Source: Algoriphagus boseongensis (GTDB taxonomy: Bacteria; Bacteroidota; Bacteroidia; Cytophagales; Cyclobacteriaceae). From it: a DNA stretch of 64,000 nucleotides. Positions 8,394-17,174 of this stretch are shown here, in pieces. Position 1 is the first letter of the stretch. Each line of letters opens with the position of its first letter. The translations under genes and the position numbers were made by a program. The notes below the pieces were generated by a model. That model saw only the letters and a list, made by a program, of their open reading frames with translations, ran no database searches and had not been told where the DNA came from. The stretch covers positions 357,443 through 421,442 of the forward strand of contig NZ_SNYF01000008.1 in NCBI RefSeq assembly GCF_004362805.1, written 5' to 3'.

Positions 8394-9806
8394 ATGAACC
8401 ATTTGAAATTTCCAATTCTGACTACTTATCGAAAGCGACTCGCTGATACGATTACGCCTGTGAGTATTTATCTGCAGATTCGGGATCGTTTTGCCAATCC
8501 GATCTTGCTGGAAAGTTCCGATTATCATGGGCAGGAAAACAGTTATTCTTTCATCTGTTTCAATCCTCTCGCCACCTTTAGCTTTAATGCAGGAACTGTC
8601 AAAGAGTTTTTACCAACAGGTGAGACCGTCCAATATGAAGTATCCGAGAAAAATAGGCTAATGGATTGCTTGCGGGCTTTTGGAAATAAATTTGATCCAA
8701 CTCCAGACACCCTGAAATTCAGTACTAATGGGCTTTTTGGTTATATCCAGTATGATACAGTAGCATGGTTTGAAGACATCAAACTCAGTAAAACCAAACC
8801 TTCAGATGTGCCGATGATGCAATATTCGATGTATCAGAACATCATTGTGGTGGATCATTACAAAAACGAATTGCACCTATTCGAACATCGGGTTGCTGGG
8901 GCTGATAACCCTGAGTATATCTCAGAGATAGAACAATTACTAAACAACAAAAACATTCCAGCCTATTCCTTCAAAAAAGTTGGTGAGGAGGTATCAAACT
9001 ATACGGATGAGGAATTCTTGAAAATTCTGAATCAAGGTCGGGAGCATTGTTTTCGTGGAGATGTTTTTCAAATAGTTCTTTCCAGAAGATTTACCACTGA
9101 ATTTAAGGGCGATGAATTTAATGTCTATCGTGCGCTCAGATCAGTAAACCCTTCTCCCTATCTATTCTATTTTGATTACGGATCATTTAAGGTTTTTGGA
9201 AGTTCTCCCGAAGCTCAGATTGTAGTCAAAAGCAAAAAGGCTACAATCTATCCTATCGCCGGAACTTTCAGAAGAACAGGCAATGATGCAGAGGATGCGA
9301 TTTTAGCTAGAAAGCTCTATGATGACCCCAAGGAAAATTCCGAGCACGTGATGCTCGTGGATTTGGCCAGAAATGATTTGTCCCGTTCCTCAGATGTTGT
9401 AAATGTGGAGGTATTTAAAGAAATCCAATATTATTCTCATGTGATTCATTTGGTTTCGAAGGTTACCGGAGAATTACCTGCCGGAGCAAATCCGCTCCAA
9501 TTGGTTGCCGATACCTTTCCTGCAGGCACACTTTCTGGTGCTCCAAAATACCGTGCAATGCAGTTAATTGATGAATTGGAAAATATCAGCCGCCAATTCT
9601 ACGGAGGAGCGATTGGTTATCTGGGATTTAACGGGGACTTCAATCATGCCATTTTGATTAGGTCTTTTGTTTCTGAAAATAATCAACTCCGTTTTCAGGC
9701 TGGTGCAGGAGTTGTCGCTAAATCTTCCATTCCTTCAGAGCTCCAAGAAGTAGCCAATAAGTTGGAGGCACTGCGAGTGGCTCTTAGAGCGGCAGAAAAT
9801 ATTTGA
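8394..9806 (+). CDS. trpE: Anthranilate synthase component I
   Basis: TrpE converts chorismate plus ammonia to anthranilate, the first committed step to tryptophan. The 470-residue chorismate-binding enzyme shows GREHCFRGDVFQIVLSRRF, NPSPYLFYFDYG, YPIAGTFRRTG, LVDLARNDLSR and FPAGTLSGAPKYRAM. The LLES motif at residues 38-41 is the segment that binds feedback-inhibitory Trp in characterised TrpE proteins, so allosteric inhibition is likely in addition to attenuation. First structural gene of the operon, 21 bases after the attenuator T-run; trpG follows after 12 bases. Confidence 0.97.
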   Translation: MNHLKFPILTTYRKRLADTITPVSIYLQIRDRFANPILLESSDYHGQENSYSFICFNPLATFSFNAGTVKEFLPTGETVQYEVSEKNRLMDCLRAFGNKFDPTPDTLKFSTNGLFGYIQYDTVAWFEDIKLSKTKPSDVPMMQYSMYQNIIVVDHYKNELHLFEHRVAGADNPEYISEIEQLLNNKNIPAYSFKKVGEEVSNYTDEEFLKILNQGREHCFRGDVFQIVLSRRFTTEFKGDEFNVYRALRSVNPSPYLFYFDYGSFKVFGSSPEAQIVVKSKKATIYPIAGTFRRTGNDAEDAILARKLYDDPKENSEHVMLVDLARNDLSRSSDVVNVEVFKEIQYYSHVIHLVSKVTGELPAGANPLQLVADTFPAGTLSGAPKYRAMQLIDELENISRQFYGGAIGYLGFNGDFNHAILIRSFVSENNQLRFQAGAGVVAKSSIPSELQEVANKLEALRVALRAAENI

Positions 9807-9818
9807 ACCTATTGAACC

Positions 9819-10385
9819 ATGAAAATACTGGTACTTGATAATTACGATTCCTTCACCTACAATCTGGTTTACATTGTCAGACAATTAGGCTATGCGGAGG
9901 TGATGGATGTCTTTAGGAATGATAAGATTTCCCTGGAAGATGTGTCTCAATATGATAAAATCATTCTTTCTCCTGGTCCAGGGGTTCCTTCGGAGGCGGG
10001 GATTATGCCGGAGTTGTTGAAAAGGTATTCTTCCACTAAGTCGATTCTAGGTGTTTGCCTTGGACATCAGGCCATTGGGGAAGCTTTTGGAGGAAGTTTG
10101 ATAAATCTCTCCGAAGTTCTTCATGGTGTTGCCTCTACGGTGAAAGTAGAAAAGGATCTTTTATTTGAAGGCATGCCGGATACCTTTAAGATTGGAAGGT
10201 ATCATTCTTGGGTTATTGATGAATCAACTCTATCTCCTGAACTGGAAGTGATCGCCCGCACTCCAGACAAACAAATCATGGCGGTCCGTCATAAAACCTT
10301 TGCTGTCAGAGGGGTTCAGTTTCACCCAGAAAGTATTCTCACAGAAAACGGAATAAAAATTGTCCAGAATTGGTTAGAATCTTGA
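9819..10385 (+). CDS. trpG: Anthranilate synthase component II (glutamine amidotransferase)
   Basis: A 188-residue class I glutamine amidotransferase that supplies ammonia to TrpE. The N-terminus LVLDNYDSFTYNLV is diagnostic of TrpG/PabA. The nucleophile Cys is in GVCLGHQAIGEAFGG and the His-Glu of the triad in VQFHPESIL. Its place directly behind trpE assigns it to tryptophan synthesis, although such subunits sometimes also serve aminodeoxychorismate synthase. It is separate from trpD, not fused as in enterobacteria. Confidence 0.95.
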   Translation: MKILVLDNYDSFTYNLVYIVRQLGYAEVMDVFRNDKISLEDVSQYDKIILSPGPGVPSEAGIMPELLKRYSSTKSILGVCLGHQAIGEAFGGSLINLSEVLHGVASTVKVEKDLLFEGMPDTFKIGRYHSWVIDESTLSPELEVIARTPDKQIMAVRHKTFAVRGVQFHPESILTENGIKIVQNWLES

Positions 10386-10407
10386 TTCTGCCCAAAATCA
10401 CCCAACC

Positions 10408-11418
10408 ATGAAAGAAGTACTTAATCACCTAATAGAGCATAAAACCCTCTCTCAAGAAGAGTCAAAAGAAGTCCTGAAAAATCTGGCTTCCGGAGCTTAT
10501 AATTCCAGTCAGGTGGCTGCTTTTATGACAGTCTACTTGATGCGATCTATTACTGTGGAGGAGTTAAGAGGATTTAGAGAGGCGATGCTGGAACTTTGTA
10601 TCCCTGTCGAAATTGCTGAATATGACGCCATGGATCTTTGCGGGACAGGAGGAGACGGAAAAGATACCTTTAATATTTCCACCTTGTCTTCATTTGTAGT
10701 AGCCGGTGCTGGGCAAAATGTAGCCAAGCATGGAAATACTGGGGTTTCCTCCATTTGTGGTTCTTCTAATTTGTTGGCCTACTTTGGTTATGAGTTTACC
10801 AATGATATTTCAGAGATCAGAAGATCATTGGAAGAGGCAGGAATTTGTTTTTTACATGCTCCTCTTTTTCACCCGGCGATGAAAAATGTTGCACCGATCC
10901 GAAAAGAGTTGGGGGTGAAAACCTTCTTCAACATGCTCGGTCCAATGGTGAATCCAAGTTTCCCGGATAAGCAACTGGTAGGCGTGTTTAGCTTGGAATT
11001 AGCAAGGCTTTATGCCTATCTCTATCAGGAATCTGAAGCTCAGTTTTCCATTCTGCATGCCTTGGATGGATATGATGAGATTTCTCTCACGGGGGCCTTC
11101 AAGATGATTTCTAATTCTGGAGAAAAGGTTTTCCAGCCCGAACAAATTGGCTTGTCAAAGCTTACCGCGGAAAGCATCAAAGGAGGGGAGACAGTACAAG
11201 AATCAGCCAAGATTTTTGAAAATATTCTGAAAGGGAAAGGCTCCAAATCCCAAAATGAAGTGGTTTTAGCCAATTCTGCAGCAGCTTTGGTCACTGCAAA
11301 TCCTGCTTTGTCTTTTCCAGAAGCAGTGGCTATAGCCGAGGAGGTTTTGATGAGCGGAAAGGCTTTAAAAGTTTTCAATGGCTTAGTCAACCCAAAAACA
11401 ACAGTTTCACTAGCATAA
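10408..11418 (+). CDS. trpD: Anthranilate phosphoribosyltransferase
   Basis: TrpD joins anthranilate to PRPP. The 336 residues show the diagnostic LCGTGGDGKDTFNISTLSSF (PRPP and metal binding), AKHGNTGVSSICGSSNLL, and the anthranilate-site NMLGPMVNP. It lies 22 bases after trpG and 10 bases before trpC. No unusual feature was seen. Confidence 0.97.
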   Translation: MKEVLNHLIEHKTLSQEESKEVLKNLASGAYNSSQVAAFMTVYLMRSITVEELRGFREAMLELCIPVEIAEYDAMDLCGTGGDGKDTFNISTLSSFVVAGAGQNVAKHGNTGVSSICGSSNLLAYFGYEFTNDISEIRRSLEEAGICFLHAPLFHPAMKNVAPIRKELGVKTFFNMLGPMVNPSFPDKQLVGVFSLELARLYAYLYQESEAQFSILHALDGYDEISLTGAFKMISNSGEKVFQPEQIGLSKLTAESIKGGETVQESAKIFENILKGKGSKSQNEVVLANSAAALVTANPALSFPEAVAIAEEVLMSGKALKVFNGLVNPKTTVSLA

Positions 11419-11428
11419 GATTAAAACA

Positions 11429-12250
11429 ATGAATATCCTGGATAAAATAATCGCAGATAAGTATAAAGAAGTAGAGGAGAAGAAGAGCTTGGTTCCAGTG
11501 AAATTGCTCGAGAAGAGTGTTTATTTCCCTGGTTCAGTGGTTTCGATGAAAAAATATGTGACCCAACCTGACAAGTCCGGTATTATCGCGGAATTCAAAA
11601 GAAAATCTCCTTCCAAGGGAATGATCAATGGAGCTGCAAGTGTGGAAACAGTAAGCATAGGATATATGCAAGCTGAGGCTTCGGCATTATCCATTTTGAC
11701 TGATAAAGAGTATTTCGGTGGTACAAATGAAGACTTGAAAATTGCTCGGAAATTCAACTTCTGTCCTATCCTTCGAAAGGATTTTGTAGTAGATGAATAC
11801 CAAATCATTGAAGCTAAATCCATAGGAGCCGATTGCATCTTATTGATCGCTGCTGCTTTGGAACCGGAAAAATTGAAGTCTTTAGCCTATTTCGCCAAAA
11901 GCCTCGGATTGGAAGTATTGATGGAGGTTCATGATGGGGAGGAATTGGAAAGAAGCCTTTGCGACGGATTGGATTTGGTGGGAGTAAATAACAGAAACCT
12001 TAAAACTTTTGAGGTTTCTCTGGATACTTCACTGGCTTTGGTCAATCAAATACCAAACTCATTTGTCAAGATTTCTGAAAGTGGAATTTCTGATCCAAAA
12101 ACTTTGATCCAATTGAGCGAAGCTGGATTTGATGGGTTTTTGATAGGAGAAAACTTTATGAAATCAGCACGCCCGGAGCAGGCAGCTTACAATTTCATCA
12201 AAGAGTTTAAAAAATTAAAATCCAAAGAATCCGAACCTAGCCAAGCCTGA
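11429..12250 (+). CDS. trpC: Indole-3-glycerol phosphate synthase
   Basis: A 273-residue TIM barrel that closes the indole ring of CdRP. Catalytic signatures are visible: IAEFKRKSPSKG (catalytic Lys), LRKDFVVDEYQI, ADCILLIAA, LGLEVLMEVHD, VGVNNRNLKTFEV and KISESGI. The trpC stop and trpF start overlap as TGATG at 12248-12252, typical of translational coupling. The enzyme is stand-alone, not a TrpCF fusion. Confidence 0.97.
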   Translation: MNILDKIIADKYKEVEEKKSLVPVKLLEKSVYFPGSVVSMKKYVTQPDKSGIIAEFKRKSPSKGMINGAASVETVSIGYMQAEASALSILTDKEYFGGTNEDLKIARKFNFCPILRKDFVVDEYQIIEAKSIGADCILLIAAALEPEKLKSLAYFAKSLGLEVLMEVHDGEELERSLCDGLDLVGVNNRNLKTFEVSLDTSLALVNQIPNSFVKISESGISDPKTLIQLSEAGFDGFLIGENFMKSARPEQAAYNFIKEFKKLKSKESEPSQA

Positions 12251-12876
12251 TGGAAATCAAAGTTTGCGGGATGCGGGAGCCGGAAAATATCCGGGAATTG
12301 ATAAAAGTGATTCAACCCGATTGGATGGGTTTGATCTTTTATCCTAAATCACCACGATTCGTTTCGCTTGAAAACCAAGCCTGGATTTCATCTTTGGAAG
12401 TCAAAAAAGTTGGGGTTTTCGTAAACGAAAATGAAGAGGAAATACTTCGCAAGATTCAGGATTTCAAGCTTTCCGCAGTTCAATTGCATGGGCAGGAAAG
12501 TCCGGATTTTGTAAAATCGTTGGCGAGCAAAACTGAGGTTGAACTTTGGAAGGTGGTTTCGGTGAAGGAGGAAATAGAGTGGGATAGGCTTAAAGAGTAT
12601 GAGTCTTTAGTGGATAAATTTCTCTTTGATACAGCTTCTGTTTCCCATGGTGGGACAGGGAGAAGATTTGATTGGACTTATTTGAAAACTTATCCCTTCA
12701 ACAAAGGATTTCTACTAGGTGGAGGCTTGGAAGAGGGAATTGAGGAAGAAATTTTAGCTTTGGCAGCCGAAATCCCCACACTCATTGGAGTGGATTTGAA
12801 TTCCAAATTTGAAGTTGCTCCTGGGCTCAAGAATATTGAAAAATTAAAGCGTTTTAAAGAAAATATTAGACCATAG
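12250..12876 (+). CDS. trpF: Phosphoribosylanthranilate isomerase
   Basis: A 208-residue TIM barrel for the Amadori rearrangement of PRA to CdRP. MEIKVCGMREPENI holds the catalytic Cys in KVCGM, and the general-acid Asp is in KFLFDTASVSHGGTGRRFDW. GLILYP-type (GLIFYPKSPRFV), VQLHGQE and LLGGGL motifs complete the barrel. The start overlaps the trpC stop by one base. A 37-46 base gap with a small hairpin separates it from trpB. Confidence 0.96.
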   Translation: MEIKVCGMREPENIRELIKVIQPDWMGLIFYPKSPRFVSLENQAWISSLEVKKVGVFVNENEEEILRKIQDFKLSAVQLHGQESPDFVKSLASKTEVELWKVVSVKEEIEWDRLKEYESLVDKFLFDTASVSHGGTGRRFDWTYLKTYPFNKGFLLGGGLEEGIEEEILALAAEIPTLIGVDLNSKFEVAPGLKNIEKLKRFKENIRP

Positions 12877-12882
12877 CTGAGG

Positions 12883-12899
12883 GTCCATAGTTTATGGAC
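12883..12899 (+). repeat. Short palindromic hairpin between trpF and trpB
   Basis: GTCCATA (12883-12889) and TATGGAC (12893-12899) pair perfectly around a 3-base loop. A further ATAGTT/AACTAT match overlaps it. No T-run follows, so it is not a classical terminator; it may stabilise or process the operon mRNA. It resembles the other palindromic spacers of this operon in style but not in sequence. Confidence 0.5.
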
Positions 12900-12922
12900 T
12901 GCTAACTATCAACTTGAAGAAT

Positions 12923-14101
12923 ATGATACGTGTAGATGAAAAGGGCTTTTATGGCAAATTTGGAGGAGCATATATTCCCGAAATGCTTTACCCCAATGTG
13001 GAGGAATTAAAGGAAAATTATGAAGCGATTATGGCTTCTGAGGATTTCCAGAAGGAATTTCGAAGCCTGTTAAAAGACTACGTAGGAAGGCCAACACCTC
13101 TTTATTTAGCCAATCGGCTTTCGGAAAAATATGGCGCTAAAATTTATCTAAAGCGGGAAGATCTTTGTCATACTGGTGCACACAAGGTCAATAATACCAT
13201 AGGTCAAATCTTGTTAGCTAAGCGCTTGGGCAAAAAGCGAATCATCGCAGAAACAGGAGCTGGACAACATGGGGTAGCGACCGCTACGGTTTGTGCACTG
13301 ATGGGCATGGACTGCACGGTTTACATGGGAGAAATAGACATTGCAAGGCAAAGACCGAATGTGGAGCGAATGAAGATCTTGGGGGCAAAGGTGGTTCCTG
13401 CTACCTCCGGTTCAAAAACCCTTAAGGATGCCACTAATGAAGCCATGCGTGCTTGGATCAATAATCCAGTCGATACCCACTATATCATTGGATCAGTTGT
13501 AGGTCCACACCCTTATCCAGAGATGGTTGCCAGATTTCAATCTGTGATATCTGAAGAGATTAGATGGCAATTGAAGGAAAAAGAAGGTAGAGAGAATCCG
13601 GATATAGTTATTGCCTGTGTAGGAGGTGGATCCAATGCTGCTGGCGCTTTTTATCATTATTACAATACTCCTGAAGTTCGTTTGGTCGCCGCTGAAGCAG
13701 CAGGCCTTGGCGTGAGTTCTGGAAAATCAGCCGCTACTACTGCTCTTGGAACTCCAGGCATTTTACATGGATCCAAAACGATTTTGATGCAAACTGAAGA
13801 TGGACAGGTAGTGGAGCCACATTCCATTTCTGCTGGCTTGGATTACCCTGGAATCGGCCCAGTTCACGCGCATCTATTCGATATCGGTAGAGGCGAATTT
13901 GTGGCAGTTGAAGATAAGGATGCTATGGCAGCAGGGATCGAGTTGAGTCGCTTGGAAGGAATAATCCCTGCAATTGAATCAGCTCATGCTATCTATGCCC
14001 TAAATCAGATCGAATATGGAAAAGATGATATCATTGTAATCAATCTTTCCGGTAGAGGAGATAAGGACTTGGAGACTTATATCAAGTGGGGAGGATATTG
14101 A
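12923..14101 (+). CDS. trpB: Tryptophan synthase beta chain
   Basis: TrpB condenses indole and serine using PLP. The 392-residue protein (from the ATG at 12923; a TTG at 12914 is in frame three codons earlier) shows [19 protein letters not shown] with the PLP-binding Lys, [20 protein letters not shown], the phosphate-binding [10 protein letters not shown], and LSGRGDKDL near the C-terminus. It is the TrpB1 type that works with TrpA. A 136-base palindromic spacer lies between it and trpA, an unusually wide gap for this tightly coupled pair. Confidence 0.97.
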   Translation: MIRVDEKGFYGKFGGAYIPEMLYPNVEELKENYEAIMASEDFQKEFRSLLKDYVGRPTPLYLANRLSEKYGAKIYLKREDLCHTGAHKVNNTIGQILLAKRLGKKRIIAETGAGQHGVATATVCALMGMDCTVYMGEIDIARQRPNVERMKILGAKVVPATSGSKTLKDATNEAMRAWINNPVDTHYIIGSVVGPHPYPEMVARFQSVISEEIRWQLKEKEGRENPDIVIACVGGGSNAAGAFYHYYNTPEVRLVAAEAAGLGVSSGKSAATTALGTPGILHGSKTILMQTEDGQVVEPHSISAGLDYPGIGPVHAHLFDIGRGEFVAVEDKDAMAAGIELSRLEGIIPAIESAHAIYALNQIEYGKDDIIVINLSGRGDKDLETYIKWGGY

Positions 14102-14237
14102 AATTCTAGAATTCAGAATTACGATTTACGAGGTAAAACTGAACTTCAACTCGGATTTCCAAGGCTTTTACTTGTGGAAAAGGAGTTGGAGGATCAACTA
14201 GGCATCGTAATTCGTAACTCGTAACCCGTATTTAAAA
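14102..14237 (+). repeat. Intergenic imperfect palindrome, copy 1 (trpB-trpA)
   Basis: The outer left arm contains GAATTACGATTTACGAGGT; the outer right arm contains ATCGTAATTCGTAACTCGTA, ending just before the trpA ATG. The inner stem is CAACTCGGATTTCC (14147-14160) against GGAAAAGGAGTTG (14176-14188). The same outer words recur in four other gaps (15015, 17846, 18715, 40694), with different inner stems. No start codon or T-run is involved. Confidence 0.75.
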
Positions 14238-15014
14238 ATGAATCGCATACATTACCTATTTAACCATAAAAAGGAGCGCGTCCTCTCCATCTATTTTACC
14301 GCTGGATTTCCAAATCTGGAGGATACGGTTTCTATCATGGAAGCTATCCAAGCGGGTGGGGCAGATATCATCGAGATTGGAGTTCCTTATTCTGATCCAG
14401 TTGCCGATGGTCCTACCATTCAGGACAGCAATAAAATTGCCTTGGACAATGGCATGACCATGAAGTTGCTTTTTGAGCAGCTCATTGGATTTCGGGCAAA
14501 AATCCATCTCCCAGTTGTTTTGATGGGGTATTTGAACCCGATCATCCAATTTGGAATGGAGGAGTTTTGTCAAAAATGTAAGGAAGTGGGAGTGGACGGG
14601 TTGATCGTGCCAGATTTACCTATGCAGCAGTATTTGGATGAATACAAAGCCTTATTCGATCAATTCGGAATCGTCAATACTTTCTTGATTTCTCCACAGA
14701 CTTCTGAAAAGCGAATCCGGGAAATCGATGAAAACACCGATGGGTTTATCTACATGGTTTCTTCGCATTCCATCACAGGAGCTAAAGCGGAAATTTCAGA
14801 AGAACAGATCACCTATTTCAAGCGAGTGGAGGAAATGAATCTCAAGAATCCTAGACTGATAGGATTTGGTATTTCAGATTCAGAAACTTTCAGCACAGCG
14901 TCCAAGTATAGCAATGGAGCCATCATCGGATCGGCTTTTATCAAAGTGATTAAAGATTCCAAAAACCTGAGCGAAGACATCCAGAAGTATTTAAAAGGAG
15001 TTAAAGCTCAGTGA
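14238..15014 (+). CDS. trpA: Tryptophan synthase alpha chain
   Basis: TrpA cleaves indole-3-glycerol phosphate and channels indole to TrpB. The 258-residue TIM barrel shows the catalytic Glu in IIEIGVPYSDPVADGPTIQ and Asp in GVDGLIVPDLP, plus FLISPQTSEKRI and GFGISDSETF. Last of the seven trp enzymes. A 154-base palindromic spacer separates it from the DAHP synthase gene. Confidence 0.97.
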   Translation: MNRIHYLFNHKKERVLSIYFTAGFPNLEDTVSIMEAIQAGGADIIEIGVPYSDPVADGPTIQDSNKIALDNGMTMKLLFEQLIGFRAKIHLPVVLMGYLNPIIQFGMEEFCQKCKEVGVDGLIVPDLPMQQYLDEYKALFDQFGIVNTFLISPQTSEKRIREIDENTDGFIYMVSSHSITGAKAEISEEQITYFKRVEEMNLKNPRLIGFGISDSETFSTASKYSNGAIIGSAFIKVIKDSKNLSEDIQKYLKGVKAQ

Positions 15015-15168
15015 GCAACTATAAACTACATACAATTTCAGAATTTTGATTTACGATTTATGACCCAATTTTAATCTTCAATCCCCAAACCTAAAGTCAA
15101 ACGTTTGGATGTGGGGATTGAAGTACAAAATGACCTTGTAAATCGTACTTCGCAAATCGCATATACCT
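15015..15168 (+). repeat. Intergenic imperfect palindrome, copy 2 (trpA-DAHP synthase)
   Basis: The inner stem is the strongest of the family: CTTCAATCCCC (15076-15086) pairs with GGGGATTGAAG (15113-15123), and CCAAAC/GTTTGG continues it inward. The outer arms are GATTTACGATTTATGACC on the left and GACCTTGTAAATCGTACTTCG on the right. No T-run follows, so it is probably not a terminator. The right arm ends about 8 bases before the next ATG. Confidence 0.8.
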
Positions 15169-16188
15169 ATGATTATCCAACTTCAACCCGATATTTCCGA
15201 AAATCAAAAGGAAAAATTGATTTCTAAAGTCAATGAGATCGGCTACAAAACTACCGAGGTAAAAACTCAATTGGGAGATTACCTGATCGGAATCGGAAAA
15301 AATGAATTCGATATCAGGAAAATCGGCCAAATGGACGGTATTCGAGATATCCATATTGTCTCTGATGAATATAAGTTGGTTTCCAAAAAGTGGAAGGTAA
15401 AACCTACTTCGGTTGATTTGGGAGACGGAGTTTTTATCCAGGATGGCGAGATGGCCATCATCACCGGTCCTTGTTCGATTGAATCTGAGGAGCAAATTCA
15501 AAAGGTGGTGGATCACTGCGTAGAAAATGGAATTCGCATGATGCGTGGTGGCGTATTCAAACCAAGGACTTCTCCTTATGCTTTCCGGGGAATGGGGATC
15601 GAGGGCCTTCAATTGTGGCATTCCATTGCTTCCAAAGCCGGAATCAAGATCGTAACTGAAGTGATGCAGACGTCCCAAATCGAAGAAATGTATCCTTACG
15701 TGGATGTGTATCAGGTCGGTGCTCGAAATTCCCAAAACTTTAACCTTTTGGACGAACTGGGAAAGGTCGATAAAGCAGTCATGATCAAGCGTGGGATTTC
15801 TGGAACCATCGAGGAATTGCTTCAGTCAGCAGAGTATGTTTTCTCCGGAGGAAATGAAAAACTGATCCTGTGCGAGAGAGGCATACGTACGTATGAGAAG
15901 GCTTCAAGAAATACCTTGGACCTGAATGCAATTCCAATTTTGAAAGCCAAATCTCACTTGCCCGTAATTGTTGACCCTTCTCACGGAATTGGTATTCGGG
16001 CCTATGTGCCTCAGATGGCTTTGGCGGGAGTGATGGCCGGAGCTGATGGAGTGATCTACGAATCTCATGAGGTGCCTGAAAAAGCCTATTCTGATGGACA
16101 GCAGACTTTGGATTTTGCTCAGAGTGCCAGGCTTGCCGCTTGGATCCGCGAGATTTTCGCTAAAAGAAAAACATTTGAGTTGCTGTAA
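15169..16188 (+). CDS. aroF: 3-deoxy-7-phosphoheptulonate (DAHP) synthase with N-terminal regulatory domain
   Basis: This enzyme joins PEP and erythrose 4-phosphate, the first step of the shikimate pathway. The 339-residue length and layout match type I-beta DAHP synthases: an N-terminal ferredoxin-like domain (about 1-65), then a barrel from about 90 with ITGPCSIES (metal-binding Cys), FKPRTSPYAFRGMG, VDPSHGIGIR and EVHPVP-type ESHEVPEKAYSDG. In the Thermotoga enzyme this N-terminal domain mediates Tyr/Phe inhibition; the same is inferred here. No chorismate mutase domain is present. It lies in the trp orientation behind trpA and just before the second attenuator, so it may be the eighth gene of the Trp-controlled unit. 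Confidence 0.93.
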   Translation: MIIQLQPDISENQKEKLISKVNEIGYKTTEVKTQLGDYLIGIGKNEFDIRKIGQMDGIRDIHIVSDEYKLVSKKWKVKPTSVDLGDGVFIQDGEMAIITGPCSIESEEQIQKVVDHCVENGIRMMRGGVFKPRTSPYAFRGMGIEGLQLWHSIASKAGIKIVTEVMQTSQIEEMYPYVDVYQVGARNSQNFNLLDELGKVDKAVMIKRGISGTIEELLQSAEYVFSGGNEKLILCERGIRTYEKASRNTLDLNAIPILKAKSHLPVIVDPSHGIGIRAYVPQMALAGVMAGADGVIYESHEVPEKAYSDGQQTLDFAQSARLAAWIREIFAKRKTFELL

Positions 16189-16193
16189 ATAAT

Positions 16194-16225
16194 TTTGTCC
16201 TAAGTCAATAACCTGATTAACTTTA
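16194..16225 (+). promoter_or_regulatory. Predicted promoter of the phhA-his unit
   Basis: TTTG at 16194-16197, a 20-base spacer, and TAACTTTA at 16218-16225 (7 of 8 to TAnnTTTG). It begins 6 bases after the DAHP synthase stop. The start point would fall at or next to the leader peptide ATG at 16230, implying a leaderless or nearly leaderless message. Confidence 0.6.
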
Positions 16226-16229
16226 TAGC

Positions 16230-16283
16230 ATGAATCCTACACCAAGAACCTACGTACATCATTCTTATCACTTCCTCCAATGA
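16230..16283 (+). CDS. Leader peptide rich in His, Tyr and Phe codons (his-type attenuator)
   Basis: A 17-codon frame encodes MNPTPRTYVHHSYHFLQ and ends in TGA at 16281-16283. Within eight consecutive codons (16251-16274) there are three His, two Tyr and one Phe. It sits between a promoter and an attenuator-type terminator, ahead of phhA (Phe to Tyr) and four his genes. Ribosome stalling at scarce His-tRNA is the obvious reading. The mixed Tyr/Phe content matches the first gene and suggests joint sensing, which is inference. Confidence 0.8.
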   Translation: MNPTPRTYVHHSYHFLQ

Positions 16284-16351
16284 GGGATAGGGATGTATTG
16301 GTTTGAAATGTAAAATCAAAAGGCCTATTCCAACCGGATTAGGCCTTTTTT
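16284..16351 (+). terminator. his/aromatic attenuator: antiterminator and intrinsic terminator
   Basis: Terminator: AAAAGGCCTATTCC (16318-16331), 4-base loop, GGATTAGGCCTTTT (16336-16349), one T-T mismatch, T-run to 16351. Antiterminator: GGGATAGG (16284-16291), directly after the leader peptide stop, pairs with CCTATTCC (16324-16331) over eight bases including one G-U. A ribosome reaching the stop would cover 16284-16291 and allow termination; one stalled on the His/Tyr/Phe codons would leave it free. Confidence 0.82.
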
Positions 16352-16391
16352 GGTTATTGGATTAAGCGAAAGAGATATAAACCCAAATTAA

Positions 16392-17174
16392 ATGATTAAT
16401 AAACCTAAGGATTGGGTCTTTTCTGACCCGAGATTGAAAGAAATGAAGCAGGACTATGCTGCTTACTCAGAGGAGGATTTTAAAGTCTGGAAAATCCTTT
16501 TCGAAAGGCAAATGCCAAACCTTCCTAAGGCGGCATCTAAGGCCTATTTGGAGGGAGTGGAAACTGTGAAGTTTACCGCCGATCGGATTGCCAACTTTGA
16601 GGAACTAAACGAGATCCTCGACAAAACTACAGGTTGGGCAGTACAGGTGGTTCCGGGTTTGATTGATGACGATTTGTTCTTTGGATTGCTAAACAACAAA
16701 CGCTTTCCTTCTTCTACCTGGCTTCGCAAAATGGAACAGCTGGATTACCTCGAAGAGCCAGATATGTTTCATGACGCCTTTGCTCACATGCCTTTGTTGA
16801 CGAATCAGCACTATGTGGATTTTCTGGAAAAATTGAGTGGAATTGCCCTAAGGCATATCCAAGACCCTTGGGCTATTCAATTGCTGAGCCGGATTTATTG
16901 GTTTACGATTGAGTTTGGATTGATTCGGGAAGAAGGAGAATTGAGGATTTATGGAGCGGGGATATTGAGTTCGGCAGGAGAGACCAAGTTTTCACTTTCT
17001 GATGAACCGAAGCATTTTCCTTACGATGTCCGCAAGATTATGAATACCGAATACTGGAAAGATCACTTTCAGGATAAATATTGGGTGATCGACAGCTACG
17101 AGCAGCTTTTCGATTCGCTTTCTGAAATTGAGGAAGTTTTGGAAGAGATGCTAAAACAAAAGATGGAAAATTAA
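16392..17174 (+). CDS. phhA: Phenylalanine 4-monooxygenase (pterin-dependent aromatic amino acid hydroxylase)
   Basis: A 260-residue catalytic-domain-only hydroxylase. The iron-binding His pair is in MFHDAFAHMPLL and the Glu ligand in YWFTIEFGLIRE, both diagnostic of the family; LLSSxGE-type ILSSAGETKFSL follows. It hydroxylates Phe to Tyr using tetrahydropterin and O2. No ACT regulatory domain is present, as usual in bacteria. It opens the unit behind the His/Tyr/Phe attenuator, so it would be controlled together with the his genes; this partnership is unusual. A 74-base palindromic spacer separates it from hisH. Confidence 0.93.
   Translation: MINKPKDWVFSDPRLKEMKQDYAAYSEEDFKVWKILFERQMPNLPKAASKAYLEGVETVKFTADRIANFEELNEILDKTTGWAVQVVPGLIDDDLFFGLLNNKRFPSSTWLRKMEQLDYLEEPDMFHDAFAHMPLLTNQHYVDFLEKLSGIALRHIQDPWAIQLLSRIYWFTIEFGLIREEGELRIYGAGILSSAGETKFSLSDEPKHFPYDVRKIMNTEYWKDHFQDKYWVIDSYEQLFDSLSEIEEVLEEMLKQKMEN

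Noticed and set aside
15097..15735. 212-codon open frame on the minus strand across the DAHP synthase gene
   Set aside because: It is antisense to a well-conserved enzyme, begins inside it and has no recognisable domain or signal; it follows from the codon use of the real gene.
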